Made by a program: the position numbers and the translations under genes. From contig URDN01000002.1 in NCBI GenBank assembly GCA_900546495.1, positions 1 through 64,000 on the forward strand: a DNA stretch of 64,000 nucleotides. The letters run 5' to 3'. The notes beneath the pieces are model-generated. The model worked only from the letters and a program-made list of their open reading frames with translations. It made no database searches and was not told the origin of the DNA. Shown here piece by piece: positions 1 to 10,837 of this stretch. Source of the stretch: an uncultured Lachnospiraceae bacterium (GTDB taxonomy: Bacteria > Bacillota > Clostridia > Lachnospirales > Lachnospiraceae). The stretch's first letter is position 1, and every line of letters starts with the position of its first letter.

Positions 1-145
1 AGCGTAAGCTGACATATTCTTCTCAGAATCACTGCACTCTACACTTCTGTTTCATGTCTTTCTTTCTTGTTTTTATTATATAAAATCAATCTGTATTCTT
101 TATGTACTCTGAAAATTTTTTTGAAATTTTCTCAATTTAAGCACA

Positions 146-181
146 GAAAAACAGCTCCTATATCACGCGACATAAGAGCTG
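146..181 (-). terminator. Intrinsic terminator after the MocR gene
   Basis: On the minus strand, CAGCTC and GAGCTG arms with further partly paired bases enclose a short loop and are followed by a run of five T. It lies about 48 bp past the stop of the MocR-type gene, so it probably ends the glnS-MocR transcript. No other feature is seen in bases 1-145. Confidence 0.65.
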
Positions 182-228
182 CTTTCCTTTACTTATTCAT
201 TTTTTACCCAAACTTGCATTCAATAGAT

Positions 229-1689
229 TCACAGAGTCTGACACGCCATTTCCGCCAAAACCCCATCAATCATCTGCAATCCATCTGCAATCTGTTCTTC
301 TGTCAGCCCGCCATATCCCAGAAGCAAAATCGGATACTCCCGCTTCGGATTCTGACTGATGTAATACTCTGACAATCCATACACACGAATTTTCTGCTCT
401 GCGCATTTCTGAATCACACCCTGCTCTGTCAGTGTCGTGCCAACTTCCACTAACAGATGCAAGCCGGAGTTTTCACCCATGATATTTAACACCCATGGAT
501 ACTTACGCAATTCTGCCAGCATAAAATCATGTTTTGCCTTATAAATCGCACGCATACGGTTGAGATTTTTTTCAAAATATCCCGCTTTCATAAACTGACA
601 GATTGCCTGCTGCATCAGATTCGGCACGGTACAGGCATAAAATCCGCAACATTCCCGAAATCTGGATAACAACTGTTTTGGAAGCACCATATAACTGATA
701 CGGGTAGAAGGTGCCACACTTTTGGAAAAGGTTCCCAGATAGATCACACGTCCAAAACGATCAATCCCCTGCAAAGCCGGAATCGGTTTTCCCTTATAGC
801 GGAACTCACTGTCATAATCATCTTCGATAATATAGCGTTCCGGTTCTTCCATCGCCCAGTTTAACAGTTCCAGTCTGCGTTTCATCGGCATGACGATTCC
901 AAGTGGGAACTGATGCGATGGCATCACATAGGCAATGCTGGCATCTGTTTCCCGCAACAGATCCACCCGCATTCCAGACTCATCCAATGCTACTTCCTGC
1001 ACCGGGAAACCAATATTCCGGAAAGTTTTGTATGCCCTCAGATATGTAGGGGATTCCATTGCTACACAATGTTCTTTTCCAAGCATCTGCGCCAGTAAAA
1101 GCTGCAAATATTCATTTCCGGCTCCGATCACGATCTGTTCCGGTACACACCGGACGTTTCGCGCATGAAACAGATAGTCACAGATGGTCTCTTTGAGATT
1201 TGCCTCTCCGAAAGCACTTCCGCTGCTCATGATCTGTTCCCCTTCGTCCAGAAGCAGATTTTTCATAATTTTACTTAAGCCATTATAGGGAAAACTCTCC
1301 AATGCCAACGCATTCAGTGAAAAATCAATCCGATAGGTTTCCTTTTGATCCTTCTCAGCGGCTATTTCAGATCTGATTTCTGTCAATATACTCTGGCTCT
1401 GTGTATCTGCTGTATGAATATCCGTCAGATCATACAATTCCCGCACATCACAGGCAAAATAACCGCGATATGGTTCGGCATGTATATAACCTTCGGAAAC
1501 TAACTGATCATAAGCAAGCTCTACAGTACTGCGGCTCACCTGCAGATAATCCGCCTCAAACCGGGTAGAAGGCAGTTTTTCCCCCTGCAAAATACGGCCC
1601 TGCAAGATTGCTTCCCGCAGGGCTTCGTAAATTTGTTCATATAAAGGCTGTTTTTTTTCTGTATCAAGCGTAATCGCTAATTCTTTCAT
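229..1689 (-). CDS. MocR/PdxR-family transcriptional regulator (GntR HTH fused to aminotransferase domain)
   Basis: 486 residues. The first 75 or so form a GntR-type winged helix (QPLYEQIYEALREAI, then SRSTVELAYDQL). The rest is a fold-type I aminotransferase domain, with EDDYDSEFRY near residue 290 and the PLP-binding Lys323 in GTFSKS. Members of this family bind PLP and act as DNA-binding regulators, often of vitamin B6 or amino-acid genes. No pdxST genes are nearby, so the target is unknown. The start lies 6 bp past the glnS stop and its ribosome site overlaps that stop codon, so the two genes are probably cotranscribed and translationally coupled. Confidence 0.9.
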   Translation of the reverse strand: MKELAITLDTEKKQPLYEQIYEALREAILQGRILQGEKLPSTRFEADYLQVSRSTVELAYDQLVSEGYIHAEPYRGYFACDVRELYDLTDIHTADTQSQSILTEIRSEIAAEKDQKETYRIDFSLNALALESFPYNGLSKIMKNLLLDEGEQIMSSGSAFGEANLKETICDYLFHARNVRCVPEQIVIGAGNEYLQLLLAQMLGKEHCVAMESPTYLRAYKTFRNIGFPVQEVALDESGMRVDLLRETDASIAYVMPSHQFPLGIVMPMKRRLELLNWAMEEPERYIIEDDYDSEFRYKGKPIPALQGIDRFGRVIYLGTFSKSVAPSTRISYMVLPKQLLSRFRECCGFYACTVPNLMQQAICQFMKAGYFEKNLNRMRAIYKAKHDFMLAELRKYPWVLNIMGENSGLHLLVEVGTTLTEQGVIQKCAEQKIRVYGLSEYYISQNPKREYPILLLGYGGLTEEQIADGLQMIDGVLAEMACQTL

Positions 1690-1695
1690 TTTCTC

Positions 1696-3366
1696 CTAAG
1701 CCTGTGTCGGCAGTTTGTATGAGCTCTTTAAAGATACGATACGGTTGAATACTGGATGCTCCGATGTGGAATCTTTTGCATCTACACAGAAGAAACCATT
1801 TCTTACAAACTGGAAGCTGTCGTATTTTTCTGCTTTCAGTAAAGATGGCTCCACATAGCAGTTATCCAGTACGGTCAGAGAATTCGGGTTCAGGTTCAGA
1901 CTTCCGTCCTCATTGTATACACCTTTCTCCTCATCGATGATGTTCTCATACAGACGAACCTGTGCTTTCACTGCATCTGCTGCAGATACCCAGTGAATCG
2001 TTCCACGTACTTTTCTTCCGTCCGGGCTGTTTCCTCCGCGACTCTCCGGATCGTAAGTACAATGTACTACAGTTACTTTTCCATCTTCGTCTTTCTCAAA
2101 TCCAGTACAGGTTACAAAATATGCGTTCATCAGACGAACTTCGTTGCCCGGATACAAACGACGATATTTTTTCGGTGGTTCTTCCATGAAGTCGTCACGC
2201 TCAATATAAACCTCACGACCAAACGGAACGACACGTTTGCCAAGCTCCGGATTTTCCATATTGTTATCTACTTCCAGTTCCTCGGTCTGCCCTTCCGGAT
2301 AGTTATCAATTACCAGTTTGATCGGATCAAGTACCGCCATGGCACGGGATGCTTTTAACTTCAGATCCTCTCGGATACAGTACTCAAGCATTGCATAATC
2401 CACAGAACTGTTGCTCTTTGAAATACCGCACAGCTCTACGAACTTTTTGATAGAGGATGGTGTAAAACCTCTTCTTCTCAGTGCTGCAATGGAAACCAGA
2501 CGCGGATCATCCCATCCGTCTACAATACCATCTTCAACCAATTTCTTGATGTAACGTTTTCCGGTTACCACGTTAGTCAAATACAGTTTTGCAAACTCGA
2601 TCTGTTTTGGTGGATGTGGATACTCCAGCTCTCTTACTACCCAGTCGTACAGAGGACGATGATCCTCGAACTCCAATGTACAGATAGAATGAGTTACACC
2701 CTCTATTGCATCCTCGATCGGATGAGCGAAGTCATACATCGGGTAGATGCACCATTTGTCTCCGGTACGATGATGTGTCATATGAGCTACACGATAGATG
2801 ACCGGATCACGCATGTTGATGTTCGGGGAAGCCATATCGATTTTTGCACGCAGAACTTTCTCTCCATCCTGATACATGCCATTTTTCATATTTTCAAATA
2901 ATTCCAGATTTTCTTCTACGCTTCTGTCACGATACGGGCTGTTTTTACCCGGCTCTGTCAGAGTTCCGCGGTACTCACGGATCTCCTCTGCAGACAGATC
3001 GCAGACGAACGCTTTTCCTTTTTTGATGAGTTTTACGGCAGCTTCATACATCTGGTCAAAATAATCGGATGCAAAGAACAGTCTGTCCTCCCAGTCAGCG
3101 CCAAGCCACTCAATATCTGCTTTGATGGACTCAACAAACTCTACTTTTTCTTTTGTCGGGTTGGTATCATCAAAACGCATGTTGAATTTTCCATGATATT
3201 CCTGCGCAAGTCCATAGTTTAAAAGGATAGATTTTGCATGTCCGATGTGAAGATATCCGTTCGGTTCCGGTGGAAAACGGGTACATACGGTCTCACATCT
3301 GCCCTCCTCTATATCCTTGTCAATAATCTGCTCAATAAAATTTCTGGAAATTGCTTCATTTTCCAT
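1696..3366 (-). CDS. glnS: Glutaminyl-tRNA synthetase
   Basis: 556 residues from ATG at 3366, chosen because GAGAGAGG lies 7 bp upstream; a TTG six bases earlier is open but badly spaced. It charges tRNA-Gln with glutamine in the cytoplasm. It is a class I synthetase: [12 protein letters not shown] holds the HIGH motif at residues 40-43, and GISKSNSS is the KMSKS-type loop. The beta-barrel anticodon-binding region fills the C-terminal half. Length is normal for the family. No T-box leader is recognisable upstream. It is followed at once by the MocR gene. Confidence 0.96.
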   Translation of the reverse strand: MENEAISRNFIEQIIDKDIEEGRCETVCTRFPPEPNGYLHIGHAKSILLNYGLAQEYHGKFNMRFDDTNPTKEKVEFVESIKADIEWLGADWEDRLFFASDYFDQMYEAAVKLIKKGKAFVCDLSAEEIREYRGTLTEPGKNSPYRDRSVEENLELFENMKNGMYQDGEKVLRAKIDMASPNINMRDPVIYRVAHMTHHRTGDKWCIYPMYDFAHPIEDAIEGVTHSICTLEFEDHRPLYDWVVRELEYPHPPKQIEFAKLYLTNVVTGKRYIKKLVEDGIVDGWDDPRLVSIAALRRRGFTPSSIKKFVELCGISKSNSSVDYAMLEYCIREDLKLKASRAMAVLDPIKLVIDNYPEGQTEELEVDNNMENPELGKRVVPFGREVYIERDDFMEEPPKKYRRLYPGNEVRLMNAYFVTCTGFEKDEDGKVTVVHCTYDPESRGGNSPDGRKVRGTIHWVSAADAVKAQVRLYENIIDEEKGVYNEDGSLNLNPNSLTVLDNCYVEPSLLKAEKYDSFQFVRNGFFCVDAKDSTSEHPVFNRIVSLKSSYKLPTQA

Positions 3367-3489
3367 AATCAAACCTCTCTCTCCTGTATTTTAAGTAAGA
3401 ATCTTGCTGTTATAGATCCCATAAAACTGCCCTTAAAGCTAAAATATGATCACATTCAGCATTTTAACCTTTTATTCACAGAACTCCTG

Positions 3490-4320
3490 TCATTTTACAT
3501 GTTCATGGGTAAACAAATGATCCTGACAATATTCATAATTTCCATTGCATTTGGAACAGAAACGAAATTCCAGATTCGGATCATCCAGTTCTGTCCGTCC
3601 ACAAATCGCACATTTGTGGCGTGTGACACCTTTCGGTTGCTGTACCTGACGGTGATACGTCCGCTTCCTGTGAATTTCCTTCGGTGAAACACTGCGGTAA
3701 TTGCGTGTCATAAAGAAGAAAATCAGGAAATTCAGGACAGAGGCAATAATAGCTACTCTACCGCCCCAGCTGGAGATGATCATTTCATAAATGATCAGTG
3801 CCGCATAAATGCCTGCCATCCACTTCATCTTGATTGGAATAATAAAATACAGCATGATCCGCATATCCGGATAACACATCGCAAATGCGAGGAAAATTGT
3901 CATGTTAATGTAATATGTGCTGAAGCTGGATCCCATTGAAACAGGTGTATTCACACCGTAGATTACAAACAGGAGCAATGCGCCAAGCACAGTAAAAATC
4001 ATACCACCAAAAATATATACATTGAACCTAAACGCTCCCCAGGTGCGTTCCAGGGCAGTACCAAGCTGATAATACAGTATAATCATAATAATGGCAAAAA
4101 TAAAATTGCCGGTTGGTGGTGGAATCAGTACCCATGACACCAGTCTCCAGACCTGCCCATAATGGAAGATCATAAACGGCTCCAATGTCAGGAAGCTGTA
4201 TGCCTGCGGGGTCAGAAATTCGATCAGATATCCTGCCACATAGAAAAGAATAATGTATTTCATCAGTCCCTGAATGGCAAATCTGCCAAACTTTCGTTCC
4301 ATTTTATTTAGAAAATGCAT
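3490..4320 (-). CDS. Rhomboid-like membrane protein with C-terminal zinc ribbon, probably not a protease
   Basis: 276 residues with six likely membrane helices and the layout of a rhomboid fold. The expected GxSG serine motif in helix 4 reads MGSSFSTYYIN, and the last helix (VAIIASVLNFLIFF) has no catalytic His, so proteolysis is unlikely. Residues after about 235 carry CAICGR and CSKCNGNYEYCQDH, a Cys/His cluster resembling a zinc ribbon. It may be a membrane scaffold or pseudoprotease; the true role is unknown. The start follows AGGAAA. It is separated from glnS by 120 bp. Confidence 0.75.
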   Translation of the reverse strand: MHFLNKMERKFGRFAIQGLMKYIILFYVAGYLIEFLTPQAYSFLTLEPFMIFHYGQVWRLVSWVLIPPPTGNFIFAIIMIILYYQLGTALERTWGAFRFNVYIFGGMIFTVLGALLLFVIYGVNTPVSMGSSFSTYYINMTIFLAFAMCYPDMRIMLYFIIPIKMKWMAGIYAALIIYEMIISSWGGRVAIIASVLNFLIFFFMTRNYRSVSPKEIHRKRTYHRQVQQPKGVTRHKCAICGRTELDDPNLEFRFCSKCNGNYEYCQDHLFTHEHVK

Positions 4321-4606
4321 TCTGTTTCCTACTTTCGTTTTATTTTTAGCACTTTTTTCGCTGATTCATTTGCCTTTCGCAAGCGTTCCATACAAATATT
4401 TGCGAGAAAAAGATGGCTATCTTTTGATTATATAGAGCGACTATCACTTTGTCAACTTGGCAAACTTTGAAATTTTGGTGTCCGATTCACCTGCCACAGC
4501 CATTTTTCATCATCCCATTGTTTGTTCTTGGAACATACAGACAACACAAACTTCGTCACACTCTGACAGGTAAATCGAGCACCTTGCTACCATATACATC
4601 TACTAC

Positions 4607-4837
4607 TTATGCTTCATCCCGCATGATCTTTTTTCCAACCGGAATGCACAATTCGTCTCCGATCTGCAGATTATATACGTTCACATACGGATTTGCCAGC
4701 AATATATCTGTCACACTCACATGATGATACTGCGAAATTTTATATAAAGTATCCCCCTCTTTTACCACATGAATCAGCCCCGGGCAGCCGTGCATCATGC
4801 GGGATTCTCCATATTCGGATTCGAAATAAGGATTCAT
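4607..4837 (-). CDS. Small LysM-domain protein
   Basis: 76 residues. One LysM domain covers residues 22-68 (IHVVKEGDTLYKIS, then ILLANPYVNVYNLQIGDELC). LysM binds N-acetylglucosamine-containing glycans such as peptidoglycan or spore cortex. There is no signal peptide or membrane helix, which fits the spore-coat/SafA-like or cytoplasmic LysM proteins of Clostridia. AAGGAA precedes the ATG. It stands alone between convergent and divergent neighbours. Confidence 0.8.
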   Translation of the reverse strand: MNPYFESEYGESRMMHGCPGLIHVVKEGDTLYKISQYHHVSVTDILLANPYVNVYNLQIGDELCIPVGKKIMRDEA

Positions 4838-4953
4838 AACGATTTCCTTTTTCTTTTAGAATATGCGTTTTTCTTAAAATTGCACCGCTTATTTTATTGG
4901 TTTCTGGTTTTAAATAGGAACCATTCTCAATTTGTTAAAATATTATAAAAAGA

Positions 4954-4982
4954 TTGTATTTTGCTATTTCCTGTCGTATAAT
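4954..4982 (+). promoter_or_regulatory. Sigma-A promoter for the dehydratase activase gene
   Basis: TTGTAT (4954-4959), a 17-bp spacer and a perfect TATAAT (4977-4982), about 110 bp before the ATG at 5096. Confidence 0.7.
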
Positions 4983-5095
4983 GAAGTTCGCTTGTAATCT
5001 GACAGGTGTTATACATATAATATGAAACTTCTGAAATCCGTTTTTACTGAAAATCAACGATTTCAGACAACCAATCAACATATATAGGTGGTAAA

Positions 5096-8000
5096 ATGGA
5101 TAATTTTAAATTACACAAACTTGGAATTGATATCGGATCAACTACGGTAAAGATTGCAATTTTGGATGATCAGAATACGTTAGTTTTTTCCGATTATGAG
5201 CGCCACTTCGCAAATATCCGCGAAACGCTCACCGATCTGCTTCATAAAGCATATGAAAAACTTGGCCAGATCCAACTCTGTCCTATGATCACCGGTTCCG
5301 GTGGTCTGACACTGGCAAAACACCTCGGTGTACCTTTCGTACAGGAGGTCATCGCTGTGTCTACCGCTCTGCAGGACGCAGCTCCACAGACAGACGTAGC
5401 TATCGAGCTTGGTGGTGAAGATGCCAAGATCATTTATTTTGAAGGCGGCAATGTCGAGCAGCGAATGAACGGTATCTGCGCCGGCGGTACCGGTTCCTTT
5501 ATCGACCAGATGGCTTCCCTGATCCAGACAGATGCCAGCGGTCTGAATGAATATGCCAAAAATTATAAAGCAATCTACCCGATTGCTGCCCGTTGCGGTG
5601 TATTTGCAAAAACAGATATCCAGCCGTTGATCAATGAAGGTGCAACCCGCGAAGATCTGTCTGCTTCTATCTTTCAGGCAGTCGTAAACCAGACCATCAG
5701 TGGTCTTGCCTGCGGTAAGCCAATCCGTGGTCACGTAGCCTTCCTTGGTGGTCCGCTTCATTTCTTATCTGAGCTGAAAGAAGCATTTATCCGCACCCTG
5801 AAACTGGATGAGGAGCATACAATCGTTCCTGAAAACTCCCACCTTTTTGCAGCTATCGGTTCTGCTTTAAATTACAAGGAAGAAAATCAGGTATCCTTAG
5901 AAGATCTTCTTGGCAAATTAAAAGGTGAGATCCACATGGAATTCGAAGTAGAACGTATGGATCCGCTGTTTGCAGATCAGGCCGCTTACGATGAATTTAC
6001 TGCTCGCCACAATGGCGCATGTGTAAAAAAAGGCGATATTTCTACATACAGTGGTAACTGCTATCTTGGAATTGATGCAGGTTCCACTACAACAAAAGTT
6101 GCTCTGGTTGCAGAAGATGGTACCTTGCTGTACTCCTTCTACAGCAGCAACAACGGAAGCCCGCTGGCCACTTCCATTATTGCTATCAAAGAGATTTACG
6201 AACAGCTTCCGGCAGATGCGCACATCGTATCTTCCTGCTCCACCGGTTACGGCGAAGCACTGGTAAAAGCTGCTCTGATGCTAGATGAAGGTGAAGTAGA
6301 GACCGTTGCTCACTACACCGCTGCTGCTTTCTTTGATCCGAAGGTTGACTGTATCCTCGATATCGGTGGTCAGGATATGAAATGTATCAAGATCAAAAAT
6401 AACACCGTTGACAGCGTACAGTTAAATGAGGCATGTTCCTCCGGTTGTGGTTCTTTCATCGAAACTTTTGCAAAATCTCTGAACTATTCCGTACAGGATT
6501 TCGCAAAAGAAGCATTATTTGCGAAAAACCCGATCGACCTTGGAACACGTTGTACCGTATTTATGAACTCCAAAGTAAAACAGGCACAGAAAGAAGGCGC
6601 ATCTGTTGCTGATATTTCCGCAGGTCTGGCTTACTCTGTTATCAAAAATGCATTATTTAAAGTAATCAAGCTGTCCGATCCGACAGAACTTGGTCAGAAC
6701 ATTGTTGTTCAGGGTGGTACCTTCTACAATGACGCTGTACTGCGAAGCTTTGAGACTATTTCCGGATGCAAAGCAATCCGTCCGGACATTGCCGGTATCA
6801 TGGGTGCATTCGGTGCCGCACTGATTGCCCGCGACCGTTACGAAGGCAAAAAGACAACCATGCTGTCCATTGACCAGATCAACGATCTGAAATTTGAAAC
6901 AAAACTGGCCCGCTGCGGTGGATGTACCAACAACTGCCTGCTCACCATCAACAAATTCTCCGGAAACCGTCAGTACATTACCGGAAACAGATGTGAGAAA
7001 GGTATCGGTAAAGAGAAAAACAAAGAACAGATCCCAAACCTGTTTGAATATAAGCTGCATCGTATCTTTGACTACGAACCTCTGAGTGAGAAAGAAGCAA
7101 CTCGCGGAACTCTCGGTATGCCAAGAGTCCTGAACATTTACGAAAACTATCCGTTCTGGGCAACATTTTTCAAGGCACTGAAATTCCGTCTCGTACTTTC
7201 TCCGGCTTCCACCAGAAAGATTTACGAACTTGGTATTGAATCCATCCCGAGTGAGTCTGAGTGTTATCCGGCAAAACTTGCCCACGGACACATTACATGG
7301 CTGATCAAAGAAGGCATCAACTCCATCTTCTATCCATGTATCCCGTATGAGCGCAAAGAGTTCCCGGATGCAGGCAATAACTACAACTGCCCGATTGTTA
7401 CTTCTTATGCAGAAAATATCAAAAACAACGTAGATGACATTACATCCGGAAAAGTAAAATTATACAATCCATTCATGTCATTCGCAGATGAGGAAACTTT
7501 AACAAAACGTCTCGAAGAAATCATGAAAGAAGATTTTGATATTCCAGCTGCTGAAGTAAAAGCTGCTGTACACGTTGCATGGCAGGAACTTGCAAACGCC
7601 CGTAACGATATGCGCAAAAAAGGCGAAGAAACCATCCAGTGGTTAAAAGACAACAACCGCCGTGGTATCGTACTTGCCGGCCGTCCATATCATATTGACC
7701 CGGAGATCAACCACGGTATTCCGGAACTGATTACATCCTACGGATTTGCAGTTCTGACCGAAGATTCCATCTCCCATCTGCATCAGGTAGAACGCCCGCT
7801 GATCGTACTTGACCAGTGGATGTACCACTCCAGACTGTATGCAGCTGCAAATTATGTAAAAACGACCGACTTTTTGGATCTGATCCAGTTGAATTCTTTC
7901 GGTTGTGGACTGGATGCTGTTACCACCGATCAGGTCAGCGATATCCTGACTCATTCCGGCAAGATTTACACCTGCCTGAAGATTGATGAAGTAAACAACC

Positions 8001-9355
8001 TTGGTGCTGCACGTATCCGTATCCGTTCTCTCATCGCTGCCATCCGCACCAGAGAGAAAAATCCGAAAGAGCGTAAGATTGTTCCTTCCAGCTACCAGCG
8101 TGCCGTCTTTACAGAAGAAATGAGAAAGACGTATACAATCCTTGCTCCGCAGATGGCTCCGATCCATTTTGAACTGTTAGAGCCTGCATTTAAGGCTTCC
8201 GGTTACAACTTGGTCGTTCTCGGAAATGACAACAAAGCTGCTGTCGATGCAGGATTAAAATATGTAAACAATGACGCCTGCTATCCGTCCCTGATCACCG
8301 TTGGTATGTTCATGGATGCAGTAACTTCCGGCAAATATGATGTAGACCATCTGGCCATCATCATGTCACAGACCGGTGGCGGCTGCCGTGCTTCCAACTA
8401 TGTCGGATTCATCCGTCGTGCACTGGAAAAAGCCGGATATCCGCAGATTCCGGTTATTTCACTGAACCTGAGCAGCTTGGAATCCAACCCGGGATTTAAG
8501 CTGAATGCCTCTCTGATCCAGAAAGGTATGTACTGTCTGGTATTCGGTGATATCCTGATGCGCTGTATCTACGCAACCAGACCATATGAAGCAGTTCCGG
8601 GTTCCACAAATGAACTGCACAAGAAATGGGTACAGAAAATTACAGACTTTGTATCTACCGATAAACTCGTCAGTCATAAAAAGTATAAACAGTACTGTCG
8701 TGAGATGGTGCATGATTTTGATGTACTTCCAAGACTTGATATTCAGAAACCGAAGGTAGGTATCGTAGGAGAGATTTTGGTTAAATTCATGCCAATGGCT
8801 AATAACTACCTTGCTGATCTGCTGGAATCTGAAGGTGCTGAGGCAGTCATTCCGGATCTGCTGGACTTCTTCCTCTACTGCTTCTACAATAACAACTTCA
8901 AGACAGACGTCCTTGGATTCAAGAAATCTACCAAGACAAAATCAAATCTCGGTATCTGGGCGATTGAAAAACTGCGTGGAGTTGCGCATAAAGCATTGGA
9001 AGAAAGTAAGCATTTCACACCGCCGGCAAATATTTACGAGACCGCAAAAAATGCAGAATCCATTGTATCTCACGGTAACCAGACCGGTGAGGGATGGTTC
9101 CTGACCGGCGAGATGGTGGAGCTGATCAACTCCGGTGTCAACAACATTGTATGCTGTCAGCCATTTGCCTGCCTGCCAAACCACATCGTTGGTAAAGGTG
9201 TTATCAAAGAACTGCGTCATCAGTATCCGATGTCCAATATCGTGGCTATCGACTTTGATCCGGGTGCCAGCGAGGTAAACCAGCTGAACCGTATTAAACT
9301 GATGCTGTCTACGGCGCAGAAAAATCTGAAAAAGTCACAGAAACAGGACGCTTAA
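5096..9355 (+). CDS. Fused 2-hydroxyacyl-CoA dehydratase activase / dehydratase-like protein
   Basis: 1419 residues. Two BadF/BcrA/HgdC-type ATPase domains lie in tandem. The first (about 8-270) has [10 protein letters not shown] and Cys128 and Cys167, which match the bridging [4Fe-4S] ligands of HgdC. The second (about 323-590) has [10 protein letters not shown] and an equivalent Cys pair. A DUF2229-like region follows (about 640-880), then a dehydratase D-subunit-like region (about 1010-1340) rich in conserved Cys. HgdC-type activators drive ATP-dependent one-electron transfer to a 2-hydroxyacyl-CoA dehydratase. The fused form is common in Clostridia, but its substrate is not established. 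It has its own promoter and a terminator-like hairpin, so it appears monocistronic. Confidence 0.9.
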   Translation: MDNFKLHKLGIDIGSTTVKIAILDDQNTLVFSDYERHFANIRETLTDLLHKAYEKLGQIQLCPMITGSGGLTLAKHLGVPFVQEVIAVSTALQDAAPQTDVAIELGGEDAKIIYFEGGNVEQRMNGICAGGTGSFIDQMASLIQTDASGLNEYAKNYKAIYPIAARCGVFAKTDIQPLINEGATREDLSASIFQAVVNQTISGLACGKPIRGHVAFLGGPLHFLSELKEAFIRTLKLDEEHTIVPENSHLFAAIGSALNYKEENQVSLEDLLGKLKGEIHMEFEVERMDPLFADQAAYDEFTARHNGACVKKGDISTYSGNCYLGIDAGSTTTKVALVAEDGTLLYSFYSSNNGSPLATSIIAIKEIYEQLPADAHIVSSCSTGYGEALVKAALMLDEGEVETVAHYTAAAFFDPKVDCILDIGGQDMKCIKIKNNTVDSVQLNEACSSGCGSFIETFAKSLNYSVQDFAKEALFAKNPIDLGTRCTVFMNSKVKQAQKEGASVADISAGLAYSVIKNALFKVIKLSDPTELGQNIVVQGGTFYNDAVLRSFETISGCKAIRPDIAGIMGAFGAALIARDRYEGKKTTMLSIDQINDLKFETKLARCGGCTNNCLLTINKFSGNRQYITGNRCEKGIGKEKNKEQIPNLFEYKLHRIFDYEPLSEKEATRGTLGMPRVLNIYENYPFWATFFKALKFRLVLSPASTRKIYELGIESIPSESECYPAKLAHGHITWLIKEGINSIFYPCIPYERKEFPDAGNNYNCPIVTSYAENIKNNVDDITSGKVKLYNPFMSFADEETLTKRLEEIMKEDFDIPAAEVKAAVHVAWQELANARNDMRKKGEETIQWLKDNNRRGIVLAGRPYHIDPEINHGIPELITSYGFAVLTEDSISHLHQVERPLIVLDQWMYHSRLYAAANYVKTTDFLDLIQLNSFGCGLDAVTTDQVSDILTHSGKIYTCLKIDEVNNLGAARIRIRSLIAAIRTREKNPKERKIVPSSYQRAVFTEEMRKTYTILAPQMAPIHFELLEPAFKASGYNLVVLGNDNKAAVDAGLKYVNNDACYPSLITVGMFMDAVTSGKYDVDHLAIIMSQTGGGCRASNYVGFIRRALEKAGYPQIPVISLNLSSLESNPGFKLNASLIQKGMYCLVFGDILMRCIYATRPYEAVPGSTNELHKKWVQKITDFVSTDKLVSHKKYKQYCREMVHDFDVLPRLDIQKPKVGIVGEILVKFMPMANNYLADLLESEGAEAVIPDLLDFFLYCFYNNNFKTDVLGFKKSTKTKSNLGIWAIEKLRGVAHKALEESKHFTPPANIYETAKNAESIVSHGNQTGEGWFLTGEMVELINSGVNNIVCCQPFACLPNHIVGKGVIKELRHQYPMSNIVAIDFDPGASEVNQLNRIKLMLSTAQKNLKKSQKQDA

Positions 9356-9391
9356 AAGGCATCTTTTGTGAATAATTTTTAGGTTATGAAT

Positions 9392-9455
9392 AAATCTCCT
9401 GTATTTTGTCTCCGCGGCTAATAATCGCTCGCTGAGAAAAAATACAGGAGATTTT
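9392..9455 (+). terminator. Terminator-like hairpin with a conserved loop
   Basis: A 16-bp stem (AAATCTCCTGTATTTT against its complement) ends in a T run downstream of the activase gene. Its loop and the flanking TTAGGTTATGAA stretch are almost the same as in the hairpin at 27672-27733, although the stem sequence differs. Confidence 0.7.
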
Positions 9456-9510
9456 TAATTTACGCATCTTATAATACCAAAGTTTTTCAACTTACATATC
9501 ACTTTATATA

Positions 9511-9532
9511 GTAAAGCGGACATTCGCAATCC
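9511..9532 (-). repeat. Right-end fragment of the dispersed structured repeat
   Basis: 22 bases match the 3' end of the roughly 160-bp repeat (minus orientation, ...TGCGAATGTCCGCTTTAC) exactly up to its sharp right boundary. The rest of the element is absent. Confidence 0.75.
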
Positions 9533-9596
9533 ATGTTCTATGCCGTAGGAAAATAATTCCTGCATGTCTTTCAGATCTGCATACAGCTTATTTAAA

Positions 9597-9636
9597 AGAA
9601 AAGCTGCCCGCATCTTTGATACGGACAGCTTTTTCT
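9597..9636 (-). terminator. Intrinsic terminator after the aldo/keto reductase
   Basis: Arms AAGAAAAGCTG and CAGCTTTTTCTT enclose CCG...CGG pairing. On the minus strand this hairpin starts a few bases past the stop at 9644 and ends in T-rich sequence. Confidence 0.65.
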
Positions 9637-9643
9637 TGTTTAC

Positions 9644-10822
9644 TTACCACAACTTCAACAGTCGTATTGCCTTCCCCGCCAGCTTATACGTCACATTTTC
9701 CAGTTCTTTTGACGCGTTTTTCAGCTCTTTACGGATAGGAATTCCCTGTGGACAGTGCTGCTCACATTTGCCACACCCCACACACTGAGAAGCACTGGTC
9801 GGCGTCTGGCGGAAGATCGTACACTGCATATATCCTTTCCGTGCCGTCTTTTTATTTTCACTGTAGATTAGATTATAAAAACTGAACGTGCCCGGGATAT
9901 CCACGTTTTTCGGACATGGCATACAATAACCGCAGCCGGTACAACCTACTTTCATGCTGTGGTTGATTTCATGCCTCAATTCATTGACAAAAGCAATCTC
10001 AGCTTCCGTAAATGCCCCTGCCTGCGTCTCAGATGCGATCCGACAGTTCTCCCGTATCATCTCAATAGAATTCATGCCGGAAAGTACCGTTGTGACTTCC
10101 GGCTGATTCCAGAGCCAGCGAAATGCCCATTCTGCCGCACTGCGTCCGGATGGATGTGCTGCCACCTTCCGTTTTGCTTCTTCCGGCAACAGATTTACCA
10201 GTTTGCCTCCCCGCAGCGGTTCCATGATCATCACGGGAAGTCCCTTTGCAGCGGCATACTGCAACCCTTTCCGTCCAGCCTGACTGTTTTCATCCAGATA
10301 ATTATACTGGATCATGCAGAAATCCCAGTCGTAAGCATCTACCAGCTCACAGAAATCCTTTGTATTCCCATGATAGGAAAAACCGATCCGGTGAATCTCC
10401 CCGGAAGCTTTTTTCTTCGCAATCCATTCCTCAATGCCAAGTCCTTTTAATTTTTCCCATGTCTCCAGATTTGTCAGCATATGCATCAGATAAAAATCGA
10501 TGTAAGTCGTCCGTAATCTGCGCAGCTGCTCCTGAAACGTTTTTTCCAGACCTGTCGCAGACTTAATCAGATAATGTGGAAGTTTATCCGCAATGTAAAT
10601 CTGCTCCCGACAATGATTTTTTTCAAAAATCTTTCCCATGGCTTCTTCGCTTCCACTGTAAATGTAAGCGGTATCAAAATAGTTGACACCAAGCTTCATC
10701 GCTTCCAAAATCTCAGATTCTGCTTTTTCCAGATTGATTTTTCCATTTTCTTTCGTAAAACGCATGCAGCCATAAGCCAGCATGGATACTGGATTTTTTT
10801 CTTTGTCATATCGATATTGCAT
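9644..10822 (-). CDS. Aldo/keto reductase with C-terminal 2[4Fe-4S] ferredoxin domain
   Basis: 392 residues from ATG at 10822, which has AGGAG 7 bp upstream; the ATG six bases earlier touches that site and is too close. The TIM-barrel reductase domain has the catalytic tetrad Asp50, Tyr55, Lys80 and His114. The last 100 residues hold CTGCGYCMPCP and CVGCGKCEQHCP, two ferredoxin-type cluster motifs. This COG1453-type architecture is frequent in anaerobes and suggests an electron-linked oxidoreductase rather than a simple NADPH reductase. The substrate cannot be told. The acyltransferase gene lies just upstream on the same strand. Confidence 0.88.
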   Translation of the reverse strand: MQYRYDKEKNPVSMLAYGCMRFTKENGKINLEKAESEILEAMKLGVNYFDTAYIYSGSEEAMGKIFEKNHCREQIYIADKLPHYLIKSATGLEKTFQEQLRRLRTTYIDFYLMHMLTNLETWEKLKGLGIEEWIAKKKASGEIHRIGFSYHGNTKDFCELVDAYDWDFCMIQYNYLDENSQAGRKGLQYAAAKGLPVMIMEPLRGGKLVNLLPEEAKRKVAAHPSGRSAAEWAFRWLWNQPEVTTVLSGMNSIEMIRENCRIASETQAGAFTEAEIAFVNELRHEINHSMKVGCTGCGYCMPCPKNVDIPGTFSFYNLIYSENKKTARKGYMQCTIFRQTPTSASQCVGCGKCEQHCPQGIPIRKELKNASKELENVTYKLAGKAIRLLKLW

Positions 10823-10837
10823 ATTCATGCTCCTATT

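Noticed and set aside
3367..3489. T-box leader before glnS
   Set aside because: The gap is only about 120 bp and shows no T-box sequence or antiterminator.
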